A stretch of DNA of 64,000 nucleotides, from positions 16,943 to 80,942 of the forward strand of contig DEQS01000089.1 in NCBI GenBank assembly GCA_002360555.1. The letters are read 5' to 3'. Below the pieces are notes generated by a model. The model saw only the letters and a list, made by a program, of their open reading frames with translations, made no database searches and had not been told where the DNA came from. Positions 53,714 through 61,740 of this stretch are shown piece by piece (the first letter of the stretch is position 1; each line of letters opens with the position of its first letter). This stretch comes from Chloracidobacterium sp. UBA3360. GTDB lineage: Bacteria; Acidobacteriota; Blastocatellia; Pyrinomonadales; Pyrinomonadaceae. Both the position numbers and the translations under genes were made by a program.

Positions 53714-54382
53714 TTAACAGGGAGCCGATGGGCCGGCTGAAATCGTAAATGTGATGGTCGCGCTCGTTGTGCCGGCGGCATAAAACTGAGGCGTGATCGC
53801 AAATATCGCGTCGAATATGTAGCCGTCATTTGTCGCACGGGCGTTACCGCCATTCGAAAGCCGCGGGCCGCTGAGGATCGTGGTATTCGTCGTCACATCG
53901 GCGAGGTCCGAGACGTATTGGACCCGCCCCGTTGTTGGATTGATCGACACGCTCGACGCTGGATCATTGCTGAACGGGGAATATATGGTGTGCGGCAGAG
54001 CACAGACGCGGGAGTTCGAACCCATTGCACGCCAGTTTCTGAGGCCAAACCCGATATCTGATTTTTGCAATGCCTGAGCATTTGCGTTGATCGCACCGGA
54101 ATAGGTTGCCGTCACTTTATACGCTTGATTGCTGCGAACGGTGATAGGGACCGTGACCTTGACGATGCTGTTTGTGTTGGATGGCGAGATCTCGCCAAAA
54201 TTTATTGTGACAACCAGATTATTGAGAACACTGGCACTGCCGGTGACCGAGCCGCCGACAGCGCCTGTTATCGTCGGAGCTCCGCCCGATGAAATGTCGA
54301 GTGCCTGGGCAAATATATTGCCCAGGCCTGCGAGCGAAATTACGCATACCAGAAATGCGAATGAGAAGACATTCTTAGTCAT
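53714..54382 (-). CDS. Secreted pilin-like subunit B
   Basis: 222 residues with a signal peptide. The mature part has repeated beta strands (SVTGSASVLNNLVVTINFGEI, NSIVKVTVPITVRSNQAYKVTATYSG, TTSATITFTISAG), with two cysteines (SRVCALPHT and the C-terminal GPSAPC). It is clearly related to the next gene (shared INFGEISPSN / VNLGELGPSN, IGFGLR / IGFGLG and the final TPQFYAAGTTSATITFTI / KPQFYENGSTTVSVTFTV). This paired, all-beta type fits fibre subunits. It is not a recognised pilin family. Five bases separate the genes. Confidence 0.65.
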   Translation of the reverse strand: MTKNVFSFAFLVCVISLAGLGNIFAQALDISSGGAPTITGAVGGSVTGSASVLNNLVVTINFGEISPSNTNSIVKVTVPITVRSNQAYKVTATYSGAINANAQALQKSDIGFGLRNWRAMGSNSRVCALPHTIYSPFSNDPASSVSINPTTGRVQYVSDLADVTTNTTILSGPRLSNGGNARATNDGYIFDAIFAITPQFYAAGTTSATITFTISAGPSAPC

Positions 54383-54387
54383 TTCAA

Positions 54388-55086
54388 TTATGGTGCGGTT
54401 ACGGTAAACGTCACTGAGACGGTTGTCGAACCGTTCTCGTAAAACTGCGGTTTGACAGCAAACATTGCCGGAACGACAAGGCCGTTAGCGTTGCTGCGTG
54501 GAACAGCGTTCATGATGAAAGCACCATTTAACGCGGTCGTCGAACTGGCAAATGCACTCAGGTTCGAACGGGTGGCGGTGAACTCATAACGTCCGCTGGT
54601 CGCGTTGACCGAACCGTTACCGACAAGCGTAGGGTCACCTGAAGTAGCGTTTGTGTCAACACCAGTCGTGTTGACGCCGACGCCAGTGCGTGAAATGGTG
54701 CCGAGGCCAAATCCGATATCGGCAGCACCGATCTTGTTGGCCGTCGAGCCTGTGCTGCTGACGGTTGCGACCATCGACATCACATAGGCGGCATTGCTGC
54801 GGAGCTTTAGCGGCACGTTTGCTGTGACAAAGCTGCTTGCGTTGCTTGGGCCAAGTTCGCCAAGGTTGACGATGACTGCTAACGGGCTGTTGGCAGTGCC
54901 GTCAGTCGTGACGCCGCCGCCTGAATTTCCGGCAAGCGTTACCGCTCCACCCGAATTGATCTCGACAAATTTCGAGACGGTTCCGCTCATCGAGACCGTT
55001 CCGGTCGTCGTCTGAGCGTTGGCTGCAACTACAAAAAATGCAGCCATACATGCCGCGATCGCGGCTATTTTTATTCTTCTGAACAT
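54388..55086 (-). CDS. Secreted pilin-like subunit A
   Basis: 232 residues. The signal peptide MFRRIKIAAIAACMAAFFVV starts at the ATG at 55086, with AAGGAGAT upstream; a longer open frame to 55305 is not needed. No cysteine in the mature part. Strands as in subunit B: VNLGELGPSNASSFVTANVP, LKLRSNAAYVMSMVATV, FAVKPQFYENGSTTVSVTFT. First gene of the four-gene chaperone-usher-like operon (subunit A, subunit B, chaperone-like, usher-like). Probably a secreted fibre or surface-layer subunit. Confidence 0.65.
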   Translation of the reverse strand: MFRRIKIAAIAACMAAFFVVAANAQTTTGTVSMSGTVSKFVEINSGGAVTLAGNSGGGVTTDGTANSPLAVIVNLGELGPSNASSFVTANVPLKLRSNAAYVMSMVATVSSTGSTANKIGAADIGFGLGTISRTGVGVNTTGVDTNATSGDPTLVGNGSVNATSGRYEFTATRSNLSAFASSTTALNGAFIMNAVPRSNANGLVVPAMFAVKPQFYENGSTTVSVTFTVTAP

Positions 55087-55454
55087 TGAATTAATTATCT
55101 CCTTTTTCGACTGTTTGAGGGGGCGAGACGCAGTTCTAGCGATTCGAGAGACGGTGGGAATCTCAAAATGCAAAAATGACTTACAGGAACGAACTGTCTC
55201 CCGGATGGACGCAAAAATACACGTCACTAGCAAGTTCAAGAACCTAGTCTGCGAATCGTAAATTGTGGGGGATTGCTGTGGGTGGGCGATGCAAAACTGC
55301 TGCACCGTAAATAAGATTATTACAGGTTAAACGTATTGTCAACAAGTTTTAACACTTTGGTTGATTTAGTTTCGTGTGGGCGTTTTATATCGATCCGAAT
55401 GATATAATAGACAAAAGTGTTTCGTCACATATTTGTTTTTTATTAGAGGAAAAT

Positions 55455-55760
55455 ATGAAATTACCGGGTGGTATGGATATTAACGCAATGATGCAGCAGG
55501 CCCAGCAGATGCAGGAGCAGATGGGCCGGCAGATGAAAGAATTGGTGGTCGATGCGGCCGCAGGCGGCGGCGCGGTTGCCGTAAAGATGCGCGGCGATTT
55601 TGAGGTCATCAGTCTGACGATCTCACCCGATCTCGTCAAAGACGGAGACGTCGAGATGCTCCAAGACCTGACCGTCGCGGCTTTGAATGAAGCCCGCCGC
55701 AAAGTTGAGGAGTCGCTCAAAGGCAAACTCGGCGGGATGCTGCCTCCTGGCCTGATGTAA
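55455..55760 (+). CDS. ybaB: YbaB/EbfC-family nucleoid-associated protein
   Basis: 101 residues, the usual size. The N-terminus MKLPGGMDINAMMQQAQQMQEQMGRQ is Met/Gln-rich as in the family, followed by AAGGGAVAVKMRGDFEVISLTISPDLV and the C-terminal LKGKLGGMLPPGLM. It binds DNA as a dimer. It is followed by recR, the usual neighbour (dnaX-ybaB-recR), though dnaX is not present here. Start at 55455 with AGAGGA upstream. Confidence 0.92.
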   Translation: MKLPGGMDINAMMQQAQQMQEQMGRQMKELVVDAAAGGGAVAVKMRGDFEVISLTISPDLVKDGDVEMLQDLTVAALNEARRKVEESLKGKLGGMLPPGLM

Positions 55761-55770
55761 ACAATAGAAG

Positions 55771-55847
55771 AAATTTAACAGGATATACAGGATGAATAGG
55801 ATTCCTGTCTTGATCCTGCATATCCTGTTTATCCTGTGAATTTTCTT
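55771..55847. repeat. Interspersed inverted repeat, family E (AACAGGAT / ATCCTGTT units)
   Basis: Arms 55771-55802 (TTAACAGGATATACAGGATG) and 55813-55847 (ATCCTGCATATCCTGTTTAT and a further ATCCTGTGAATTTT) are imperfect mirror copies. It sits between ybaB and recR, so the operon transcript must read through it. Confidence 0.75.
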
Positions 55848-55851
55848 TCTT

Positions 55852-56466
55852 ATGCTTGATTATTCTGAACCAGTTGCAAAACTAATTGACGAATTCAAAC
55901 GTCTGCCGGGGATCGGCGGCAAGTCAGCCCAGCGGCTGGCTTTTTATGTGCTGCGCCGCCCGCTGGCCGAGGTCGAGCAGTTTGCAAGTGCGCTGTTAGA
56001 GGTCAAAGCAAAGATCGTCTTTTGCACCGTTTGCAACAATCTGACCGACGTCAACCCTTGTCTTTACTGCACCGACCCTAAACGCGATCGTTCGATCATC
56101 TGCATTGTCGAGGAGCCGTATAATCTCGTCGCCGTCGAAAAGACGCGTTCGTATCGCGGGCTGTATCACATCCTGCACGGTACGCTTTCACCAATGCGCG
56201 GGATCGGGCCGGACGAACTGATGCTCGCGAATCTGCTGCCCAGGTTGCGTCCGGAGAATAACGAGGGTGTCGAGATCAAAGAGCTGATCGTCGCGACCAA
56301 TCCGAATACCGAGGGCGAGGCAACGGCAAATTATATAGCGCGGCTATTGAAGCCGTTAGGTTTATTGGTAACCAGAATTGCAATGGGAATGCCCGTCGGA
56401 GCCGATCTAGAATTTGTCGATGAGGTCACGATGGATAAGGCTCTTACCAATCGTCACGCTATTTAG
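55852..56466 (+). CDS. recR: Recombination mediator protein RecR
   Basis: 204 residues. LIDEFKRLPGIGGKSAQRLAF is the helix-hairpin-helix, CTVCNNLTDVNPCLYC the zinc finger (C4), and IICIVEEPYNLVAVEKTRSYRG to ELIVATNPNTEGEATANYIA the Toprim domain. It loads RecA with RecO/RecF in gap repair. It follows ybaB with only the repeat between. Immediately after its stop starts a left arm of the repeat flanking the four-helix-bundle gene. Confidence 0.96.
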   Translation: MLDYSEPVAKLIDEFKRLPGIGGKSAQRLAFYVLRRPLAEVEQFASALLEVKAKIVFCTVCNNLTDVNPCLYCTDPKRDRSIICIVEEPYNLVAVEKTRSYRGLYHILHGTLSPMRGIGPDELMLANLLPRLRPENNEGVEIKELIVATNPNTEGEATANYIARLLKPLGLLVTRIAMGMPVGADLEFVDEVTMDKALTNRHAI

Positions 56467-56467
56467 T

Positions 56468-56501
56468 CAGTAGGCAGTTGCAGGAGGCAGCAGCAGTAAA
56501 G
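56468..56501. repeat. Left inverted arm flanking the four-helix-bundle gene
   Basis: CAGTAGGCAGTTGCAGGAGG followed by CAGCAGCAGTAAAG, built of GGCAG and CAGTA-type units. Its mirror arm is at 56892-56924 (ACTGCC/CTACTG units), on the other side of the gene. Confidence 0.7.
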
Positions 56502-56509
56502 AAGGTTCG

Positions 56510-56878
56510 TTACTTTGGTAAAAACTTCTCAGGGTTTGCCAACATTCCGCCAAGCATTCTTCCTACTTCTCCGTAGCCGTCGATAAGCCGCATGTGATCT
56601 TCGATGGACAAATACTCACAGTCTTTAGATACATCCAGCCAAACCTGCGTTTCAGTAGCTTCGCCATCTGCATCAGCGATTTTGCTGACGAACATCTTGG
56701 TGTACTGGCGTTTTCTGTAGCCCTCAGCAATATTCGCTGGTACGCTACGAGAAGATCGCCGGATCTGATCGGTTAGAGAATATTTCTCCTCAGCTGGAAA
56801 AGATTTTGACAGGTGAAAGATCTCCATCGCCAGCCTGTAGGCCAATTGGTATACTTTGAGATCCTTATACCCCTGCAT
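56510..56878 (-). CDS. Four-helix-bundle protein (23S rRNA intervening-sequence type, S23/PF05635)
   Basis: 122 residues. The start MQGYKDLKVYQLAYRLAMEIF and the SLTDQIRRSSRSVPANIAEGY motif are the signature of this family, first met in intervening sequences of spirochaete 23S rRNA genes and now found widely in small mobile segments; a relative (Avd) is used in diversity-generating retroelements. It probably forms a pentameric helix bundle that binds nucleic acid. Here it is nested between inverted repeat arms (56468-56501, 56892-56924), no reverse transcriptase is near. Confidence 0.88.
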   Translation of the reverse strand: MQGYKDLKVYQLAYRLAMEIFHLSKSFPAEEKYSLTDQIRRSSRSVPANIAEGYRKRQYTKMFVSKIADADGEATETQVWLDVSKDCEYLSIEDHMRLIDGYGEVGRMLGGMLANPEKFLPK

Positions 56879-56891
56879 AGAACGCGAGTCT

Positions 56892-56924
56892 CTACTGCTT
56901 ACTGCCTCTGCCTACTGCTACTGA
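56892..56924. repeat. Right inverted arm flanking the four-helix-bundle gene
   Basis: CTACTGCTTACTGCCTCTGC followed by CTACTGCTACTGA, reverse complement in type of the arm at 56468-56501. It starts 14 bases before the four-helix gene's ATG (on the minus strand) and ends 3 bases after the end of the pyrE-like gene's stop. Confidence 0.7.
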
Positions 56925-56926
56925 TC

Positions 56927-57553
56927 TTAGAATCGGACCGTTTCCGTTTCGGCGGTTGAATCTTGGTGAGTTTCCTTCCAGTCGCCTTCGGTCCCGTAAA
57001 AATTTACATCAAATTTCAGCAAGCTCTTTGCGGGGATGCCGTTAAATTCCTGCGGGGCGTCTTCGAAAGCCGCGATCGTTCCGATGCCGATAACCTCAGA
57101 TCCGGCTGCTTGGACGAGCTCGATGGTTTCGTTGATTGCCCTGCCTGAGCGGTTGATGTCATCGACGATGATCGCCGGATAGAGTTCATAGTCAGACATG
57201 TATTGGCGAAACTGCCGTTTGCCGTCTTCCATCTCAGCCCAAGATATCTGCTGAGCGCTGAGGGCTTCACGGACACCAAAGGCGACCATGATGCCGCCTG
57301 GGCTAGGTGAAATTATCGAGACTTTTGGCAGGTGGCTGGCAATTGTCTTTTCCATTCTAAAAAGACGGCTCAGGCCGACGGCTAGAACGCGGGCGTTGTC
57401 GTAGTGGCGAAACGCGAGCGGCATCTGGAAATAATGCGAGGCGTGTTTGCCGTTCGGGTAAATAAAATGCCCTTTGCGGTACGCTCCGGTCTTAACTAAG
57501 ATGTCCATCACCTTTTCGGGTGACGGAACCAGGTCGATCTGGTTTTCGGTCAT
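56927..57553 (-). CDS. pyrE: Orotate phosphoribosyltransferase-like protein
   Basis: 208 residues. ILVKTGAYRKGHFIYPNGKH is the N-terminal PyrE hood block (GAYxxGHFxxxxGxHS type), ISPSPGGIMVAFGVREAL and the PRPP loop PAIIVDDINRSGRAINET follow. It makes orotidine 5'-phosphate in pyrimidine synthesis, though other phosphoribosyltransferases with this layout exist. Start ATG with GGAGAAA 5 bases upstream. No other pyr gene is near. Confidence 0.85.
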   Translation of the reverse strand: MTENQIDLVPSPEKVMDILVKTGAYRKGHFIYPNGKHASHYFQMPLAFRHYDNARVLAVGLSRLFRMEKTIASHLPKVSIISPSPGGIMVAFGVREALSAQQISWAEMEDGKRQFRQYMSDYELYPAIIVDDINRSGRAINETIELVQAAGSEVIGIGTIAAFEDAPQEFNGIPAKSLLKFDVNFYGTEGDWKETHQDSTAETETVRF

Positions 57554-57626
57554 GAAAGTTTCTCCTTAAATCAATTTGCAATTATACAACCCGCAGGTTT
57601 GTTGGGCAAAAAAGCTACCAGCTTTT

Positions 57627-58082
57627 TTAATTTTCGTGCCCGAGTACGCGGCGGATCATAAATTGTTGGTCGAGTGCCATCTCCGGCGGCAATTCGTCCA
57701 CGTCGAACCACGCAAGCTCTGTGATCTCGCGGCTGCCGACCTTAGCATCGCCGTTGCCCTTTGCGGTAAACATCACCTCGATATGCCGTTTGAATGTGCG
57801 GACGCGGTAAAGCTTGACGTCATGCACATCTATGCCGGTTTCCTCGCGGACCTCACGGCGAAAGGCGGCCTCGGACTGTTCGCCAAATTCTAGGAAACCA
57901 CCGGGAACGCCCCAGCCCGATGCGGGCCGCAGCACGTGATGTGCGAGCAGCACCTTGCCTTCCTCATTCACAATGATCCCGGCGGCGGAGGCGGTAAATG
58001 TCACCTGCATCCGGCGGGCGACAAATGTCCGTGCCGATTTGGGCAGCTTTTTCCAGAGTTTTCCGACGAGGTTTATGATCAT
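57627..58082 (-). CDS. NUDIX hydrolase
   Basis: 151 residues. The Nudix box is GFLEFGEQSEAAFRREVREE followed by TGI, matching GX5EX7REUXEEXGU. The first 30 residues (MIINLVGKLWKKLPKSARTFV) are an extra, possibly amphipathic helix not found in the shortest family members. The substrate is a nucleoside diphosphate linked to some moiety, not known here. 73 bases upstream of the pyrE-like gene's start, same direction. Confidence 0.88.
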   Translation of the reverse strand: MIINLVGKLWKKLPKSARTFVARRMQVTFTASAAGIIVNEEGKVLLAHHVLRPASGWGVPGGFLEFGEQSEAAFRREVREETGIDVHDVKLYRVRTFKRHIEVMFTAKGNGDAKVGSREITELAWFDVDELPPEMALDQQFMIRRVLGHEN

Positions 58083-58087
58083 CTAAA

Positions 58088-58116
58088 CAAAAAAGGGAAC
58101 AGTTGAAACCGTTCCC
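58088..58116 (-). terminator. Rho-independent terminator, leftward
   Basis: GGGAAC (58095-58100) and GTTCCC (58111-58116) form the stem, with an inner GTT/AAC pair, and seven T follow on the minus strand. It ends the transcript of the gene at 58150-58494, just before the NUDIX start. Confidence 0.85.
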
Positions 58117-58149
58117 TAATATTCGCACAGCCGGTCTACGCTCCGCTAT

Positions 58150-58494
58150 TTAGCGGCGTCTAACCAGAGGTTTTTCGTAAGCCTTGCGGGCGTTGAGCGT
58201 AACGGAATTCAAGATAATTCGTCCGCGCGAACCGGTAACATCGGGGTCGGCGTACTCGTAATCAAACGAGTATGTAAAATGCCCGGCCGAAAGTTTTTTG
58301 CAGAGATCATCGCCGAGGTGAAATGAAAATGCGTCGGCGTAGTGGCCGAGACACTGGTCGACGTGGCCGAGCAGCTCGGGCTCTTCGCCGGCGAGATATA
58401 CCGGCACCTCTGCGGCTTCGGCGATCGCGTCGCAGCGGGCATAGAGATCACCGAGTACGTGGCGGCGCGAAATGGATAGCGGACTATATGTCAT
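58150..58494 (-). CDS. Conserved hypothetical protein
   Basis: 114 residues, not recognised. It begins MTYSPLSISRRHVLGDLYAR and has a helical first half with acidic patches (EAAEVPVYLAGEEPELLGHV) and a beta second half (AGHFTYSFDYEYADPDVTGS, GRIILNSVTLNARKAYEKPL). There are no signal peptide, membrane helix or known motif; cytoplasmic. It is flanked by two terminators, so it is a single-gene transcript. Confidence 0.6.
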   Translation of the reverse strand: MTYSPLSISRRHVLGDLYARCDAIAEAAEVPVYLAGEEPELLGHVDQCLGHYADAFSFHLGDDLCKKLSAGHFTYSFDYEYADPDVTGSRGRIILNSVTLNARKAYEKPLVRRR

Positions 58495-58529
58495 AAACAG
58501 ATTTTAACACAGAAATGGACACCAAAATT

Positions 58530-58568
58530 AAAAAAAGATGCCCTGTCGCTGTTACACGATAGGGCATC
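58530..58568 (-). terminator. Rho-independent terminator of the RNA-binding protein gene
   Basis: GATGCCCTgTCG (58537-58548) pairs with CGAtAGGGCATC (58557-58568), and seven T follow on the minus strand. It ends the gene at 58588-58950. Confidence 0.9.
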
Positions 58569-58587
58569 CCTTTAATTAATTAGCTAA

Positions 58588-58950
58588 TTACCAGCTGCGT
58601 CCGCCGTATCCGCCACCGCCGCCGCTGCGATTGCCGCCGCCGCTGCCGCCACGACCACCGCCGCCGCCGTAGCCGCCGCGTCCGCCACCACCACCGCCGC
58701 TGCGGTTTTCTTGTGGTTTAGCTTCGTTGACCTTTAGCGTGCGGCCATCGACTTCCTTGCCGTTCAATTCGGCAATAGCCTTGTCACCGTCTTCGCTGTT
58801 TGCCATTTCGACAAAGCCAAATCCGCGTGAGCGGCCGGTTTCGCGATCTTCGATGATGTTTGCTGATTCGACAGCGCCGACTGCGCCAAAGAGGTCATTA
58901 AGGTCCTGGTTCGTTGTCTGAAAAGACAAATTTCCTACGTATATTTTCAT
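58588..58950 (-). CDS. RRM RNA-binding protein with Gly-rich tail (Rbp type)
   Basis: 120 residues. The RRM domain (about 1-80) has RNP-2 KIYVGNLSF and RNP-1 SRGFGFVEM; the tail is Gly/Arg-rich (GGGGGGRGGYGGGGGRGGS). Such proteins resemble cyanobacterial Rbp proteins and act as RNA chaperones, often in cold. The start has GGAAA 5 bases upstream, and a long untranslated leader region (58951-59258) separates it from the next gene. Confidence 0.93.
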   Translation of the reverse strand: MKIYVGNLSFQTTNQDLNDLFGAVGAVESANIIEDRETGRSRGFGFVEMANSEDGDKAIAELNGKEVDGRTLKVNEAKPQENRSGGGGGGRGGYGGGGGRGGSGGGNRSGGGGGYGGRSW

Positions 58951-59198
58951 TTTATTTTCCTTTCCCGCTTAGGGAATTGCTAAAGAAGTGTTGCGAATGC
59001 TGGCTTTGTTCTTTACCAAAAGCGGAAAGGGCCGGTCGCGGATACTCAAAAAAACTCAAGAGCTACTTCTATTTTACTATCAAAGGCCTGCTCTCAAACT
59101 TATCCAAAAACCGTTAAAGACGAAGCGCGTGTCCCAGAGGCTCACGCTAAGAGAAGGATCAACTCGATAAGGATGACACCTCCGCAACAGAAAAGCAA
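58951..59198. other. Leader/intergenic region of the RNA-binding protein gene, no gene seen
   Basis: Upstream of the leftward RRM gene and downstream of the leftward M4 protease gene. No reading frame with a ribosome-binding site is convincing. A long 5' leader would fit cold-shock-type control of the RRM gene, but I see no defined fold apart from the terminator at 59199-59234. Confidence 0.35.
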
Positions 59199-59234
59199 CT
59201 TAAAAATGGGGACGATCCAAAGATCGTCCCCATT
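59199..59234 (-). terminator. Perfect 13-bp stem terminator of the M4 protease gene
   Basis: AATGGGGACGATC caaa GATCGTCCCCATT, perfect 13-base arms with a four-base loop. On the minus strand the stem is followed by T residues. It lies 24 bases after the M4 protease stop. Confidence 0.9.
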
Positions 59235-59258
59235 AAATGATCCGGCGAAATGCCCGAT

Positions 59259-61397
59259 CTATTTAAGCGACACGTCGTCCACGCGGAAGGTTGACGTAAT
59301 TGAGCTGTCCATCGTCGAGCGAAATTGGACTCGCACGGTTTGGCCCTTGTACGCCGCGAGGCTAAACGATTTTTGCGAATACGTCGATGCGGACGCCACT
59401 TTGTTTAGGTTGCTGTATGTCGCAAGTGTCGTCAGCAATGTGCCGGACGTGTTTCGCACCTCGACAAAGAGTTTGTCGTAGGCGGTCGTTGTGGTCGTCT
59501 CGCTCGACGTGACGTTGAGCCAGAATGTCAGAGTTCCGGTCGCCGTCGTCGGGATCGCAACCTGCTGATACGACTGGCCGGTGACGCTGTTATTGACTCC
59601 AAAGTAGATGTAACCGGTTCCGCCGTGCGGGCTTGCGCCGTTGGCAGTGTAGAAATATCCGGTTCCCGAGCCGACCCAAGGGCTGGCACTCGTTTCAAAT
59701 CCACCGTTTGTTAACAACTCGGTGCCGCCGGTAGGTGGCGTAGGTGTTGGGGTCGGTGTACTGCCGCCCGGGCAAGCTCCGACGCCGACCGCACACCATC
59801 CGGTCGCTACCGAATTGTATTGAGCACTCGATGCACCAAAAAGGTCGGTCGCAGCGCTCAATGTTGCTGTCCTTGCACCTGCAAAATTGGTACTGGCGGT
59901 CATATAGGTCGTCAGGGCTCGGTAAAAGATCTTTGCCGCGTCCGTGCCGCCGATGCCGGTCACCGCGACGCCGCTGACGCGGTTTGTGCCGCCATTGGCG
60001 ATCAGATAAAAAGCGTGATTCGAGATGCTCGAATTTGTGTGAACGCCGCACTGGTCATTGGCATTCGACGCGGTGCAAGAGCCTTGGTAAAGCCTGAGCG
60101 TGTAGTGATCGGGGTCGCCGACCGCATTTGGATTGTCCATCCGGCGGAGCGCGTCACCGGCGGTGCCGGGCGTGTAGGCGTCTTCGCCGATCTTCCAAGT
60201 GTCGCCGGAAACCGTGCCGCCGTCAGCGTAAAGCTCGACCATCGAGCCCATGATATCGGACCACGATTCGTTAAGTGCGCCTGATTCTTTTGCGTAGGTC
60301 AGATTGGCGGTGCGTTCGGTCACGCCGTGGGTCATCTCGTGGCCGCAGATATCGATCGTCGTCAGCGGCGTAAACGTCGTGCCGTTGCCGTCGCCGTAGG
60401 TCATCATATTCTGATACCAAAAGGCGTTGTTGTAATTACTGCCAAAATGCACACGCGAAGCAACGATGCTCACGCCGTTTGCCGCCGCGGTCGTCGTGCC
60501 GGGGCCGTAGTTGCCGTCGATGCCGTTGCGGCCGTGAACGGTCTGGTAATAATCAAATGTTTTAGCCGCACCATAATGTGCATCGACACCGGCACGGGCA
60601 TTGGTCGCCGTCCAGTTGTCATCGACGTCGGTGTATCGTGACTGCGTGCCGCCGGTACCGGTCGAGGTGTTGCCGGTGTTGTTCATGTTAAAGGTACCCA
60701 TCCGGCGGGTCGTGTCTTCCATGTAAAAATTTGCACCCGACTGGCTGGTGCTGATCGCAACCGTGCCGCTATAGAGCGACGAACCGGAGCCGGTTTGCAG
60801 ATTGTCATAGCCATCAACTCGTTCTCCGGTGTGGGCATCGACAAACACGACCGGAACCGACGTTCCGCGTGAACCGTCAAGCCTCGGTGTTTCGACGCGA
60901 TAGACTAGATGGTCGCGGTCGTCGCCGCGATAGATGAATAGCCCGATCGTCGGGGTGTCGGTAAGTCTCGCCTTTCCCGTGTACATACCGATCGCCAGGC
61001 TGAGAGCTTCTTTCTCGCCAAAGTTTGGCGTTGTATTGATCGCGATGTTGTCCGCAAGTGCGTCGGTCATACCTTTGACCGAGCCGTCAGGCGCGATGTG
61101 GACGATCGCCTCGCCTTCCCAAACCGGCACGCCGCCGATGCGTTGACGGACATGTGTGTGAGCGGTTTTGAGGCCGTCGATCTCGACACGCTTGATCTCA
61201 AAATCATCCGCGTTGCCGATCGCACGTTCTGCTGCACGGCCGCGCAAAAAGTCGAGACTTATCTGCTTTGCCATTTCACGCTCGTCCTGCGAGCCCGTAT
61301 TAAAGACCGCCTTGTTAGCCGTAGCGCGTTTTGAAACAACGCCAAAGGCAACCAGTGCGACAACGATCACTGCTAAAACACCTAGGATTTTTTTCAC
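59259..61397 (-). CDS. M4-family (thermolysin-like) metalloprotease with C-terminal beta domain, secreted
   Basis: 712 residues, GTG start (61397) with GAGGAGATC 7 bases upstream. The signal/anchor is KKILGVLAVIVVALVAFGVV. An FTP/propeptide (about 40-190, with HVRQRIGGVPVWEGEAIVHI) is followed by the catalytic domain: the zinc motif HEMTH (about 351-355) in DICGHEMTHGVTERTANL, and ALNESWSDIMGSM for the third ligand. A Thr-Pro linker (GGSTPTPTPTPPTGG) leads to a beta-sandwich of ~160 residues (ELLTNGGFETSASPWVGSG), perhaps a substrate-binding module. It degrades proteins outside the cell. Confidence 0.94.
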   Translation of the reverse strand: MKKILGVLAVIVVALVAFGVVSKRATANKAVFNTGSQDEREMAKQISLDFLRGRAAERAIGNADDFEIKRVEIDGLKTAHTHVRQRIGGVPVWEGEAIVHIAPDGSVKGMTDALADNIAINTTPNFGEKEALSLAIGMYTGKARLTDTPTIGLFIYRGDDRDHLVYRVETPRLDGSRGTSVPVVFVDAHTGERVDGYDNLQTGSGSSLYSGTVAISTSQSGANFYMEDTTRRMGTFNMNNTGNTSTGTGGTQSRYTDVDDNWTATNARAGVDAHYGAAKTFDYYQTVHGRNGIDGNYGPGTTTAAANGVSIVASRVHFGSNYNNAFWYQNMMTYGDGNGTTFTPLTTIDICGHEMTHGVTERTANLTYAKESGALNESWSDIMGSMVELYADGGTVSGDTWKIGEDAYTPGTAGDALRRMDNPNAVGDPDHYTLRLYQGSCTASNANDQCGVHTNSSISNHAFYLIANGGTNRVSGVAVTGIGGTDAAKIFYRALTTYMTASTNFAGARTATLSAATDLFGASSAQYNSVATGWCAVGVGACPGGSTPTPTPTPPTGGTELLTNGGFETSASPWVGSGTGYFYTANGASPHGGTGYIYFGVNNSVTGQSYQQVAIPTTATGTLTFWLNVTSSETTTTTAYDKLFVEVRNTSGTLLTTLATYSNLNKVASASTYSQKSFSLAAYKGQTVRVQFRSTMDSSITSTFRVDDVSLK

Positions 61398-61740
61398 TGT
61401 GGTAGATCTCCTCGAAAGCTAAGATTTGAAACAAGCCGTGAACGGTTTAATGGAGGGCATTGGAAAAACCGGAACGGCGACAACGTTGGATTGTTAAATG
61501 TAACTAAAAACCACCGAAATACGGGTGATGGGCAAACATTTTATCACCACTATATAATGTGTCAAAGGGCAAACGGATAATGAGCGCATCGGCTTTAACA
61601 TCAGACGACATCGGACGGATTTCTGTTGAATCAAAAAGCGGTTTGGAGTAGAGTATTCGAAACAACATCCAGTAGAAATTATTTGATGCCGAAAGACTCG
61701 ACCCAACCCAGCATTCGGCAAACGATCAGGGAGAGACCGC
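61398..61740. other. Divergent intergenic region, no gene seen
   Basis: 343 bases between the leftward M4 protease gene and the rightward repeat-protein gene. Both promoters should be here. The ribosome-binding site GGGAGAG before the ATG at 61741 is clear. I see no other frame or strong hairpin. Confidence 0.4.

Noticed and set aside
56510..56878. Diversity-generating retroelement, because the protein resembles Avd
   Set aside because: No reverse transcriptase, template or variable repeat is seen nearby; the gene stands alone between repeat arms.
58914..59170. Small rightward open frames upstream of the RRM gene
   Set aside because: They have no ribosome-binding site, overlap the RRM start and the leader, and encode unlikely sequence.
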